A DNA stretch of 15,237 bases, from contig CAMPET010000073.1 in assembly GCA_946803715.1 (NCBI GenBank), positions 140,421-155,657 of the forward strand. The letters run 5' to 3'. Below, one piece after another: positions 1 to 8,683 of the stretch. How positions within the stretch are numbered: position 1 is the stretch's first letter; each line of letters begins with the position of its first letter. Under the pieces are notes generated by a model that saw nothing but the letters and a program-made list of their open reading frames with translations, was not told the DNA's origin and searched no databases. Made by a program: the position numbers and the translations under genes. The stretch comes from Beroe ovata (taxonomy: Eukaryota > Ctenophora > Nuda > Beroida > Beroidae).

Positions 1-1
1 T

Positions 2-320
2 ATTCAGAAGCTCAGATCAGGTTCTAAGTGTTCTAATCTGAGTGGAGGTTCGGGTACTGGCTGTCAAACAACAGTTGGTGCAGTCACAGCTGAACCGATA
101 CAGAGGCTGAGATCAGAGTCAAAGTGCTCCAATATGAGTGGAGTTTCTGTGTCTGTGTCTTCCCAGCCCCACAGTGGTGGGCTTAGAAACAGACCCAGCT
201 CGGATATTGCAGCTGCTGCAGCTACCTTGTATAAGAGACGAAGTTTGGGTGAAATCCAGCCCTTCCTTACCGCTCCAGATAATTCTCTGCCTAGGAGTCT
301 TGAACAAGTGAAAGACCATG
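2..320 (+). CDS. Partial coding exon, Ser-rich repeat-bearing protein (unrecognised)
   Basis: The frame is open from the left edge, so the start lies outside the window. About 106 residues are visible. Residues 1-15 (IQKLRSGSKCSNLSG) recur at 33-47 (IQRLRSESKCSNMSG), a 32-residue spacing. Five codons in the repeat differ only at a silent third base (ATT/ATA, CTC/CTG, TCT/TCA, TGT/TGC, TCT/TCC), while the replacements are few (K/R, G/E, L/M). That pattern is expected of selected coding sequence. The rest is Ser/Pro/Gly-rich with a five-Ala run (70-74) and a KRRSL basic-Ser motif (78-82) that resembles a basophilic kinase site (inference). No transmembrane segment or named domain is visible. 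After codon 106, G at 320 is followed by GTGAGA, a good splice donor (phase 1). If it is not spliced, the frame ends four residues later at TAG 332-334. The family is not recognised. Confidence 0.7.
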
Positions 321-1022
321 GTGAGAAGTTTTAGATCCAGTAGGTGTAAAACTGTGTTTCATATAATTTCTTGACTCCATATTCTGCAGATTTCTTATCA
401 GGAATAATCTTGCACCTACAATAATTACTTGTTATAGAAACCGGTTTTTACATTGATGTCAAGGAGTGGATTTTTTGAGAAATCACCTTCCAACCATGTT
501 ATTTTAATTCTTGGAAATGATTTGAAAAAGTGGTAAATTTTTATGCTTGAATGTCTGACATAAACTCAAATATAAACGATCATGCATTGTAAGTTTTTTA
601 CATCTCATTATATATGGTCCTTGCTTGTCATTGTAAGGAAATTGCACTTATCAGCACCTGCACTTAATGAGTTGAACCCTGTACCCTGTGGGTAAGCAAA
701 TTGTGAAATATGGTAAAATTATCTCACCAAATCAAATTTACATATGATGAGCATAAATTAGATATACAAATCAAACACATTTGATTTGAAAAAAATAAAT
801 TTCCACAAAAAAATTTAAGACTATGATATTGTCTTGCCTTCATTAGGTAATGGATTCGTCAATCGTTATTATGCACGCCCTGGGCAATATTATGATTTAA
901 GCTCAAACCGCCATTTCAGGTTGTTTCGAAAGCACTGAGGGGAATTTTGTGTTCCTGTGAGTTTTCAAACAAATATACAAAGCACTTTCATTCATAATAT
1001 TGATCTTTCTGCAGCTTCTCAG
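321..1022 (+). other. Putative AT-rich intron
   Basis: The donor GTGAGAAG at 321 follows the exon. The interior is AT-rich, with A-tracts around 788-820 and no long frame. It ends in a pyrimidine-containing acceptor region with two usable AGs: TTTCTGCAG ending at 1014 and CTTCTCAG ending at 1022. The phase-1 exon joins either one: use of 1022 keeps an 85-codon frame open, while use of 1014 reaches a stop at 1080. This is a model from signals only; retention, with a stop at 332-334, is the alternative. Confidence 0.35.
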
Positions 1023-1279
1023 CTGCTCTTAACATCTATTGGGACAATTTCAATGACTTCACCCCACATCCATTGCGTATAGCAGTGATTACTCGCTCGA
1101 GAATACAGCTCTTGCGAGACTCATTCATCCATTCATCCAACATACCTGTTGTTCGAATGAGGTTTTGTTCTCGTTCACAATATAATAAAGGCTGTGTACA
1201 GTTCTCGGCTCCCAGTATGCTCGCCATTATTCGGCTCTATATTCGCACCCTGATTTCATTCATTCGTCAATCACAATGA
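1023..1279 (+). CDS. Candidate terminal exon of the left-edge gene
   Basis: Spliced to the exon ending at 320, this gives Ala-Ala-Leu-Asn-Ile-Tyr-Trp and an open frame of about 85 codons to TGA 1277-1279. The N-terminal part (YWDNFNDFTPHPLRIAVITR) looks protein-like. The remainder is Ile/Arg/Ser-rich, with no recognised domain, and it includes a low-complexity CATTCATC repeat at the DNA level (about 1118-1140). Support comes from phase compatibility, the AG acceptor and the poly(A) signal about 250 nt downstream. No conservation can be tested here. A shorter alternative ends at TAG 1080 if the acceptor at 1014 is used. The frame length alone could arise by chance. Confidence 0.3.
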
Positions 1280-1525
1280 GAGACAGTTCAACAATTGAGC
1301 CATTCATGAATTTTTAATCCATTAGAGCGCATATATTGTTCTGCTGCATTTAGACCTTTTTCTTTCAATGTCATTTTCGTTCTCCGTCGCAACTTTCTTG
1401 TTACTTTGCGTCAATCTTGACCACGATTGCTGGTCGCAGTCACCATCTTAAACTCGCCCGTTTTGTTTCAAGCGTATTTTGGATGACACCAATCATGTCA
1501 ACAGTCACTCTCGGATTTTGGTTTA

Positions 1526-1531
1526 AATAAA
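1526..1531 (+). terminator. Poly(A) signal AATAAA
   Basis: AATAAA lies 246 nt after the candidate stop at 1279. A T-rich and GT-containing stretch (about 1540-1565) follows, as expected downstream of a cleavage site. It would close the left-edge gene before the E-box cluster at 1904. The hexamer is common in AT-rich DNA, so its position supports the model only weakly. Confidence 0.35.
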
Positions 1532-1903
1532 AACATTTACCTTATCCTTAATCCTTATCGTGTTTACAGCTCTGTCCACGTAGCATAATTTTTATTCCAA
1601 AATATGAGACAATGATGTGACTGTATATAGAACACGACTCTATTCTGTCTTGAAATTGTTCTTTGCGCGCACAGTTGAACTCCCACCATTTTCCATTGTA
1701 TCCTCACTATATCACACCATATCATAGACCTGCAGTAGGTGCCATGATGCTTTTCTCAATGCTTGTCGTATTGTTTTCGTGTAGTGCTCCATATTATATT
1801 GTACACTATGACTATACACAAACACGCTCTTTCCCCTCTCGACGCTGCGACCGCTCGCGGGTGCAATTTTTCCCTTTTCTTCGTTATCGCTGTAGTCGCG
1901 TCC

Positions 1904-2277
1904 CACGTGACTTGCAGGTCACGCGATCACAGCTCTCAGCTCTCTTTCCATTGGTCCACCATTGATCACGTGGTTTATTGCTGTTTTTTGATTGGTCCGA
2001 AAGTCATTATAGCCTCCATCTAACACACACGTACCCATTGCATCCTTTGTCTGCTGAATAAAGAAAGCTATTATGTTCATTGTACTACTGCTACTGTCAC
2101 GTGACCCCTCGAACCAGTCGTTGTGTAACGTGACCCGCTGACTCAACACGTGTCCTCACCAGGACAGCGAATCAATATCCACAATTTTCAACACGTTACT
2201 GCTTTTAACCAGTCACCATCCAGTGTTTCTATGCTCAAATTTGGGGTTCTAAGAATAGCAATAGTCAAGTGCACGTG
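1904..2277. promoter_or_regulatory. CACGTG / CCAAT-box cluster, putative promoter or enhancer
   Basis: Five CACGTG E-boxes lie within 374 bp: 1904, 1967, 2098, 2147 and 2272. The one at 2098 sits in the full palindrome GTCACGTGAC (2096-2105). Two ATTGGTCC inverted CCAAT boxes (ATTGG at 1950-1954 and 1991-1995) stand 41 bp apart between E-boxes. A half-matching AACGTGAC lies near 2128. In animals CACGTG binds bHLH-ZIP factors (USF, MITF/TFE, MYC/MAX) and CCAAT binds NF-Y. No TATA box or start site could be placed, so the orientation is unknown. Confidence 0.6.
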
Positions 2278-2299
2278 ACTCTGAGTCGTGGTTGCCTGA

Positions 2300-3180
2300 A
2301 AATAATACTCCTTGATTCGGGGCTCGATCAATTATATGAATGAATTCTTCCAAAATGAAAATTGTTAACTGTAGATACTAGATTCAGGAATGATAATACC
2401 AGGACTTCCATCCGTCTAACAACAATAAATGGACATCGGACACTCAAGATTTGAGATATGATAGGCGTTCTTCCCCTGGAAATTTACATGTTATTGTACT
2501 CATGACAACATTACAAACTACAACTACAAACCATTATCATCGCAACAATAAGCATTATATGCGCAGATAAAGAATGATAATCCAGCCACAGATGACCAAT
2601 CAAATGTATTGCAATAAAGCACAAAGAGTTCATAATTTATTTCATACATTTTATTCATACAAATAAATTGTTCCCATAGCATACGTCATACATATTATTG
2701 CAACTGTACACACTTTTATTTTATATTTTGCACTATTGTCTTTACAAACAAAACTATTCAGCCAAAAGAGAAAGCTGCATAATGCATATGGCAATAAGTA
2801 TTAAGTATTTAAGAACTGCAAATCATTTTTGCTCTATGGTTTATTTTATTGCTCATACTTTGTGTGGCGCAGAAGTCATGTTTATTTCCCGCTGGTGAGA
2901 ATTTCCAATCATAGTCATGAATCAATTGGTCTATGGTGCTCTGGGTTATTCCATATAGTTCCATTCCTTCCATGTATCACTTTTCTCGTCTCTTACTACG
3001 AAATTTCCATCAAGAAATCATTATTGAGACTATATAATCCATAGCTATTTAATATCAGTCACAAATAATCGTGTTTGCAGTGCTCAGTGCCCCCCAAATA
3101 GCAAGTTACCTAGGTATGATATACGCCGAGTGGCGAGTACGTACTGTGCCCATCCTGTAACGGCAGTGTGCTGTGGCACG
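2300..3180. other. AT-rich gene-poor stretch
   Basis: No supported gene is seen. Poly(A)-signal-like hexamers occur on both strands: AATAAA near 2426, 2612 and 2662, and TTTATT near 2637, 2649 and 2716. The 2610-2720 block could hold 3' ends of transcripts on either strand, but no adjacent coding exon supports this. Short open frames here are in AT-rich sequence without splice signals that fit. Confidence 0.4.
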
Positions 3181-3187
3181 TGTGAGC

Positions 3188-3251
3188 ACTCTTGATGGCA
3201 CACGATGGGTAAGATTGAAAGCAGTCCATTGTCCTTAACTCCATCAAGAGT
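3188..3251. repeat. 64-nt two-stem hairpin
   Basis: ACTCTTGATGG (3188-3198) pairs perfectly with CCATCAAGAGT (3241-3251). A second 9-pair stem, with four G:T wobbles, lies inside it: 3202-3210 with 3224-3232. The terminal loop is 13 nt and the internal loop is asymmetric (3 and 8 nt). The size resembles a small-RNA precursor, but a relic foldback repeat is equally possible. A 26-nt pyrimidine tract follows at 3254-3279. Confidence 0.5.
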
Positions 3252-3279
3252 CACTCTCCTCCTCCCCCCTCTCTCTCTC

Positions 3280-4179
3280 GATAATTTATAGATTTCTCTA
3301 ATGGACGGTTTATAGGGTGACATGGTGCAGGGGTTTGACACATGCGGTCCTTGAGAAGCCAGTATCATTAAGAGCTGTTAAGCTGAAAGTCTGCTGAATT
3401 AACGATAATCGCATTACATCAGCACGAAATATCAGCCGCTGAGTCAGAGTGCTGGACTAGCGGATATAAGAATAACGAACATCTTTCATCATTGAATCAA
3501 GAATTTCTAGATAGAGATTTTTCTATGGGGGTATTGAGGTAAAGATTCTTCCGTGGAAATACCTAAATCTCATGAAAGAGACCCCGACCGTGTTTTATTG
3601 TGATAACACAGACCCTTTTTAGGTACCGAGTTTCATCCAGTCGATTACCAATGTTCTTGAATGCCCCTCCACACTCACACACAGACGTCAAACAAAGTGA
3701 TCCCCCTCACTCCCCTCCCCCTCTCTTCAATCTCATTTCTATTGTGTCCACGAGAAATACACTTTCTCTTGTTTAACAAGCTTTTGTTTACCTTACAATG
3801 GATAATTGCATATATCAAGTGAAGGAAAAATTATCAATGGAAAAAAGATCTGAGACGTATTGTTAGCTTTGATTGAACGTTGTTTGGTTATAGTTGAGGA
3901 GGGCCTAGATAAGTGAGCTAACAACAGATTTCAGACTTTGATTTGCTGTGCGTTTCTTCACAGCCTTCCTTTATTCAGTCCGATGTATTCTTTCCTTGAT
4001 GTCACAACATCTTGTTGACATTTGACTTTATCTCTCAACCTTAAAGCTGGTTAACAGAGTTATCTTTACTAGACTCAGATAATTTTTTCCAGACTTCTGC
4101 TAATCTTCTGTGAAAAAATTGATGATAAAGATTTCATACTCATAAAATCTACCCACACTGCTACATTTTGTGTACTATT
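3280..4179. other. Gene-poor stretch
   Basis: No gene is supported. It contains pyrimidine-rich tracts (about 3665-3730) and A/T-rich sequence. I see no long frame, RNA gene or clear repeat. Confidence 0.4.
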
Positions 4180-4230
4180 TTATCTCTATATGGCTGCGAT
4201 GGAAGCTGGTAAGGCAGATAGGTATATAAC

Positions 4231-4350
4231 TATCACACTGTATGATATATAATTGTGGCTCAATGCGTGTTTTGAGTTTACGCCAGCCATATTATAGATA
4301 GACAAAGGACCCTGCTACACACACCACAATATAAAAGATAAAGTGTGATA
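4231..4350. mobile_element. MITE-like element with imperfect terminal inverted repeats and TA flanks
   Basis: The left arm 4233-4258 (TCACACT...ATTGTGG) and the reverse complement of 4324-4348 (TCACACT...ATTGTGG) match at about 21 of 26 positions with one indel. The ends are identical for seven bases on both sides. TA lies directly outside each end (4231-4232 and 4349-4350), as in a target-site duplication of the Tc1/mariner type. The internal segment is about 65 bp and non-coding, so the element would be non-autonomous. A related AGATAG-TATATAA direct repeat lies nearby (about 4213 and 4385), so the boundaries may be part of a larger degenerate repeat region (4180-4410). Confidence 0.45.
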
Positions 4351-4410
4351 TAATGGATGTTGTAGGGAGGTTAACCTTACTCTGCCAGATAGATATATAA
4401 AACTGTCCTA

Positions 4411-5040
4411 AATAATGTTCGTGATGACGACGTCATCGTCAGAGGGGAGTACTTGCGGATATATTTCGCCGAAAACAAGTGCGATAGGACTTTCAGAATT
4501 TAGATTTTATGGTGTCATATATGGGGTCATGAGGGGTACGGATTGATTTACTAGTAATCCTTAATAATAATTGAATCTGAATTCAGAAAATGTAAGTGAT
4601 AAGTCTGACATGTTCTGTGGTACGGAAATTGATGCTTTTTGTTTCAACAAATGCATGTTGAATTTTGATGTTGGGTTCTCAACACTCTCCTTCTCTGTTT
4701 AAAAAGTTGAATTTCAATCACCAACAGGGACAGCAACACATCATGCCACTTCCCCATTATAAAAGTCAATTACTCTGAGCTATTCCTCATAGCCATGTTC
4801 AACTATAATTGGGTATTATTGCTATTGTATATCATATATTGCCATTGACCGTATATAATAATGAACCCAATATTTACCAGCCGGCAGCCATTGTAATACT
4901 CATGGCACTGGACAATGGTTTCAATGACACACCTTTCAAGCCAATTCAGGCATATAACACTCTCACACTAGGTGTTCTAACTTCTGTGTTATAGCATTCC
5001 TCCCTCATCCTCCCTTCTATTTCGGACTCTTTTGCCTCTT
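4411..5040. other. Gene-poor stretch
   Basis: No supported gene. A small imperfect hairpin with 7-bp arms TTCAACA/TGTTGAA lies at 4643-4662. A 60-codon open frame at 4809-4994 was considered and not accepted as a gene. Confidence 0.4.
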
Positions 5041-5062
5041 CTGATTGTTGAGACATTATAGA

Positions 5063-5090
5063 TGAGACACTGGTGTCTCAAAGTGTCTCA
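5063..5090. repeat. TGAGACAC/GTGTCTCA hairpin with third half-site
   Basis: TGAGACAC (5063-5070), two bases, then GTGTCTCA (5073-5080) form an 8-bp inverted repeat. A further GTGTCTCA at 5083-5090 starts exactly 10 bp after the second copy, one helical turn. This could be a multimeric protein-binding site or chance. Confidence 0.45.
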
Positions 5091-5099
5091 CAGCCACAT

Positions 5100-5455
5100 G
5101 ATAGTGGTCGTTATCGCGCGAGCGTCTTCCTGTGAGATCAGGAATCAGGGAGGTTCGTGAGTCCTGCTGCATGGGTAGCTTCTCACAGATTAATTAGTTA
5201 GTTATTGTAATTAGGCACTCCTGATCTTACCGTGATCCAGTGTTTCAATTCGCCCACATTACTTTTAGTCCACGTCACCCTGTCGTTATAGATACGATTC
5301 GAAACTTAGAGACCGTAATTGTCAATTTTATAGTCAACGAGCCTTATAAAATTTATTTCGTACTCACAAAAGATCGTGCTGCCATGTAATGGTAACTATT
5401 TCAATCTAGTTAGTTAAACTCATTTGTTAACTAAATTCTTACGGCCACTCCACAT
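5100..5455. other. Gene-poor stretch upstream of the paired CCAAT boxes
   Basis: AT-rich sequence with no supported frame, RNA gene or repeat. TTAATTAGTTAGTTA-type short repeats occur near 5190-5205 and 5405-5435. Confidence 0.35.
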
Positions 5456-5461
5456 CCTTGT

Positions 5462-5523
5462 CACGTGGGATCTACCCTATTTTCTGATTGGCTCCGCGCC
5501 TCCTTCCCGTCCGCTGATTGGCC
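5462..5523. promoter_or_regulatory. E-box plus paired CCAAT boxes, putative promoter
   Basis: CACGTG at 5462-5467 is followed by two identical CTGATTGGC elements (5485-5493 and 5515-5523) exactly 30 bp apart, close to three helical turns. A GC-richer spacer lies between them. Repeated ATTGG elements at this spacing are typical of NF-Y promoters (established knowledge). A gene could start to either side; no first exon could be proven. Confidence 0.6.
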
Positions 5524-5589
5524 GATACCTCGTCATCCTCCTCTGTACTAGTTGTTCACTACTACTATAGCTGTATGTCGTGAATACAA

Positions 5590-5789
5590 AGTGGGGGTGC
5601 GCGGCGCAGGTGTGCTGATCACCACCCCCTATCACCAGGTGTGGGTGATTATTGTATGTGTGTACTCCTCTCTCCCACCCCCTAGAGGAGAGAGTGGGGG
5701 AGGGGTGAACTCGGGTAATTGTGTAATCACATAATTGCGGCAGCACACAGGGCCCTTCTAATCTATTTGGTAGTTCAACCCCCCCCCCC
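5590..5789. repeat. G/C-rich tracts with inverted purine/pyrimidine repeats and a C11 run
   Basis: The block holds AATCACC/GGTGATT-like inverted pieces (about 5618-5650). A CTCTCTCC tract (about 5668-5676) is followed by GGAGAGAG (about 5687-5694) and G5/G4 runs (5696-5705). C11 runs at 5779-5789. It contrasts with its AT-rich surroundings and could form hairpin or triplex structure. ORFs across it are low-complexity products. Confidence 0.45.
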
Positions 5790-6227
5790 TCTTAACGCTA
5801 TGATATAGGGTGAAATATATAGACGTTTTAGAGCTCCAATGATCACGATCACGCTGGGTAGAGGGAAAAGAGGAAAGCTAGTCCCCCAATTACCGAGGGG
5901 GGAGGCAGAATCGTTCTCCATATTACTCGAAATGGTCGTCTCAACCAGAGCGCTGTGAACCTGCTGCGTATTACGGTGATTACTGTTGGGACGGTTGGGG
6001 TAATATGCATCTTGAGCAGAGCTATCTGGTGTGATATTATGAAGGAGTAGTAATTCTGGGGGCGAGTGCATGCCCCATCTGTTCGATTAGAACATATTGT
6101 GTACTTCTGAGTAGGATATCTCACACTTCTTGGAGAAGGTGTTACAATTCATGGCAGCTTGGTGATTATAAATGTCTGTTCACTGCATTGCAATCCTTCC
6201 CAATGCCAATCTGTATGATAGGACCAG
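5790..6227. other. Gene-poor stretch
   Basis: No supported gene. Two overlapping minus-strand frames cover 5775-6124, but neither has splice signals or recognisable composition. Confidence 0.35.
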
Positions 6228-6233
6228 TATGTT

Positions 6234-6269
6234 TGTGTGTGTGTGTGCGCGTGTGTGTGTGTGTGTGTG
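6234..6269. repeat. (TG)n microsatellite
   Basis: Alternating TG over about 36 bp, interrupted by GCGC near 6247-6250. Repeats of this kind can adopt Z-DNA. The open frames on both strands through this tract are artefacts of the repeat. Confidence 0.9.
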
Positions 6270-6328
6270 AGAAGCTGATCAATGATATTGAGTACATATA
6301 TATAACACCAGGCATCACCATGGTTATG

Positions 6329-6431
6329 CACGTGGTATTGCATCGCACACACGTGCTACTCCATCCATTGTTAGCGCGACTGTTGGGTATACCAGTTAAT
6401 TGTGAGTGCAATTGTTTGTCAGTGCCACGTG
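6329..6431. promoter_or_regulatory. Triple CACGTG cluster
   Basis: CACGTG occurs at 6329-6334, 6350-6355 and 6426-6431 (the last in CCACGTGAC). CACCATGG just upstream (6317-6324) gives a well-placed ATG that opens a 43-codon + strand frame ending at 6451, but this frame overlaps the E-boxes and is not recognised. I treat the block as regulatory. Confidence 0.4.
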
Positions 6432-6451
6432 ACTGGATTACAAGTGCGTAG

Positions 6452-7092
6452 CTACTCAGTTAATATCATCACAGGGTGCACCGATGGGGGGCGAGAAGCG
6501 TGATTTTAATAACCGAATGTGTGTGTGTCTGTATCTTATGATATTGGTAAAAATGTGATTATTATATTACGAGGGACGTACTGCGCAAGCTGACAATTCA
6601 TTAATTTGTGAGTTGTCAACCGTTAGGAATTGCAACAATATAATGGACAAGAATGAGGTCGAATGAGGATTCACCCACATCTTCACCCCACGCAAAACTC
6701 TACAGTGTAAGCTTGGATCTCCAACGCAACCGAACTTCGTGGTCATATCTAGTGTCTACTCAAGCACCCATGAATCTAAAACTCAAGATCAAGTAGATAG
6801 CTAATCATAATGAAGAGGGGATTTCAGAGAATGAGAAGACATATTTTGCCACCAAATACATGATTTCCCGAAGTGTGAAAATGGTAGCCAAACTTTCTCT
6901 CAAATGATGTAGTGGAAGATGTGACAAGTACTGTCTATACTATCCTACTGTTCCAGTATCCCATTCATGTAGTTACGATCAAATGATGAATGATCTGAGC
7001 ACAATTATCGACAACCGATGTGAATCATGGAGTTAGAGTGAGTGATTTACTATCATTTATACCATTAGAATAGCATAGATGAGTCCTGAAAA
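6452..7092. other. Gene-poor stretch, possible 3' flank of the minus-strand exon
   Basis: No supported coding sequence. TTTAAT near 6505-6510 would read ATTAAA on the minus strand, a variant poly(A) signal that could serve the candidate exon at 7093-7348. This is weak. Confidence 0.3.
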
Positions 7093-7348
7093 TCAGTTCC
7101 TAATCTGTGTCATTCCCATGTGCTGTCTGCCCTTGGAGTTCTCAACCAAGTCTCTAGTTTCCCCTCTCCTCCTTGTTGAAAGAAGTCTCTTGTTTCGAAC
7201 CTGGCTCTTGTTAGACGTCATTGTTTCTCCCTCGTTGTCTGCATTACAATAGTTTTCAGTAATATATACCGATTCACAATAGCCAGCCATTCTTGCATAC
7301 AACAATACCTCTCTCTCTCCCCATTGTTTGACCTGATCCACTATGATA
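7093..7348 (-). CDS. Candidate terminal exon, basic C-terminus (unrecognised)
   Basis: On the minus strand CCACTACTTTACAG, a pyrimidine-rich acceptor, ends at 7349. It opens 84 codons to TGA at 7093-7095. The product begins IIVDQVKQWGEREV and has a mixed middle (CESVYITENYCNADNEGE). It ends in a Lys/Arg-rich tail (NKRLLSTRRRGETRD), suggesting a nuclear or nucleic-acid-binding end (inference). The frame also extends upstream to an in-frame ATG at 7368, so an intronless 91-residue ORF is the alternative. No upstream exon with matching phase was found between here and the E-boxes at 7877 and 8455. Family not recognised. Confidence 0.3.
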
Positions 7349-7515
7349 CTGTAAAGTAGTGGGATCATTTCCCATTCATGACTCGATTCTCTGTGACACA
7401 GTACGCTATATTGTGTGTCACAATTGTGGACTCAATGACCATTGTGGACATTGTTACCCTGTGAAGCGGTCATGGGTAGCATGTATCCCGTCATATGGTA
7501 TGAGCATGCTGATGA

Positions 7516-7535
7516 TGTACATTGTACAATGTACA
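7516..7535. repeat. 20-bp perfect palindrome
   Basis: TGTACATTGTACAATGTACA equals its own reverse complement. It consists of TGTACA, TTGTACAA and TGTACA. About 0.015 perfect 20-bp palindromes are expected in 15 kb of equal-base random DNA. It may be a dimeric protein site or extrude as a cruciform. Confidence 0.85.
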
Positions 7536-8454
7536 CTCTACATAATATCAGATAAGATTCAAATTAGATTTTCCACTGGGAACGAGTAGCCTTAAATTAG
7601 ATTTGTAGCTATAATTGAGTTAGAGGGAGTGTTTGTAATAATGTTACAGTTGTGATTGAATTTCGACCATTATACCTCTTGGATCAACATATTTCGTGTT
7701 TTGTTCTTTCTGCATTGATTGTTCCAGACCTGCTTTTTTCCTTTATTTTTCTGCAACTCTTATTCCATGAAGATACTTTAACTCATTTGTTATCTTGAAT
7801 TTTCCCATGTACCTCGCCTACCGACACACTTCAGACAGCAGCAGTACAGTTTTAACAAGTTTTGAGGTGAAGCCATCACGTGAATCGTCAGTTTGAAACA
7901 CACGATTCAAATCTATCATGCACTAGGTGAATTATTCTCTACTGATCAGTACTTAAATCGTGCATGTTTTTACGGCAAGATTGTTAAAACGTTGCTACAG
8001 CTGTATACTCATCATGTCTACTGCAATTTGATGGGAATGACTGAAAAAACTGATAGAGGATTGGCTTCCTTGAAAGTTAGTGTATATATCATGACGAGAT
8101 TATTTTCATAGGACTAATCTGTGAATACCAATGCTACCAGATGCAAATTCGCTGTTGGTCACCCGCCATTGTTTCTATAGTTTCCACGAGCCACTTCCTT
8201 ATAATACCAATGAGACATGTCTATGAACTCTCAGTGCCTTGGTTGAAGTAAAGCATGTTTGTGGAGTGTGGAGGAAGATGGTTAAATCACAAACTTTTGC
8301 AGTTTTGACGGCATCATGAATATTCGGATGAGTTGTATGATGTGGTATTATATACACACACGTCTGATTGCACCTCTCGCCTGATTTAAATTGACGTGCC
8401 ACGCATGTGGACGGTGTCTATTAGCTGAGAGAGAGAGGCATGTCACCATGGAAA
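7536..8454. other. Stretch without a supported gene, single E-box
   Basis: It contains one CACGTG (7877-7882), a direct repeat of AAATTAGATTT (near 7560 and 7595), and open frames at 7884-8111 (+) and 8199-8402 (-) with plausible composition but no fitting splice signals. Either could hide an exon. Nothing is recognised. Confidence 0.35.
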
Positions 8455-8547
8455 CACGTGACAGTAACGTGACAAACACGTGTTCGAGGTTAAGTAACTC
8501 TCTCTCACCCTGAGTGGTCTGACGGTTGTGTTGGAGATTATGCAAAT
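8455..8547. promoter_or_regulatory. E-box pair with octamer, putative promoter or enhancer
   Basis: CACGTG at 8455-8460 (AACACGTGAC) and 8477-8482 (AACACGTGTT) flank a related AACGTGAC, all within 28 bp. ATGCAAAT (8540-8547), the consensus octamer bound by POU-family factors, follows about 60 bp later, then a TATATTAA-like stretch near 8580. The order would suit a + strand start near 8610, but no downstream first exon is evident. Confidence 0.5.
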
Positions 8548-8683
8548 TAAGAGGGCACGAGCCACACCGCGCTCTATCTATATTAATGCACCTGCACTGC
8601 CTCCCCTCTCGTCCCCCCACGATAAAACACTTGTAATTAATTATTCACTGCACCACCACCTCTCTCTCATGAGGTATTGACTC

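Noticed and set aside
1744-1965. + strand ORF with a signal-peptide-like start (MMLFSMLVVLFS)
   Set aside because: Runs into the CACGTG/CCAAT cluster, overlaps another open frame, and has an Arg-rich, unrecognised remainder; likely chance.
1919-2149. Minus-strand 76-residue frame
   Set aside because: No ATG at the start, lies wholly within the regulatory cluster, no splice signals.
3084-3368. Minus-strand 94-residue ORF
   Set aside because: Crosses the hairpin and the GA/CT tract; composition partly repeat-derived and no gene context.
4809-4994. + strand frame; possible exon 4881-4970 between TTACCAG and CTAG|GTGTTC
   Set aside because: Composition is protein-like but the acceptor lacks a pyrimidine tract and no phase-matched partner exon was found.
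5825-5835. GTTTTAGAGCT, identical to the start of a type II CRISPR repeat / guide scaffold
   Set aside because: Single 11-base match with no repeat array, spacers or cas genes, in eukaryote-like DNA; chance.
6188-6451. Frames on both strands through the (TG)n tract
   Set aside because: Alternating repeats have no stops in these frames; peptides are VCVC/THTH repeats.
7079-7097. GATGAGTCC...GAAA resembling a hammerhead ribozyme core
   Set aside because: The invariant CTGATGA is not intact and no stem II or cleavage-site helices form.
7192-7205. Minus-strand GCCAGGTTCGAAAC resembling a tRNA B box
   Set aside because: No A box, acceptor stem or cloverleaf upstream; also no tRNA at the similar GGTTCGAGG near 2107.
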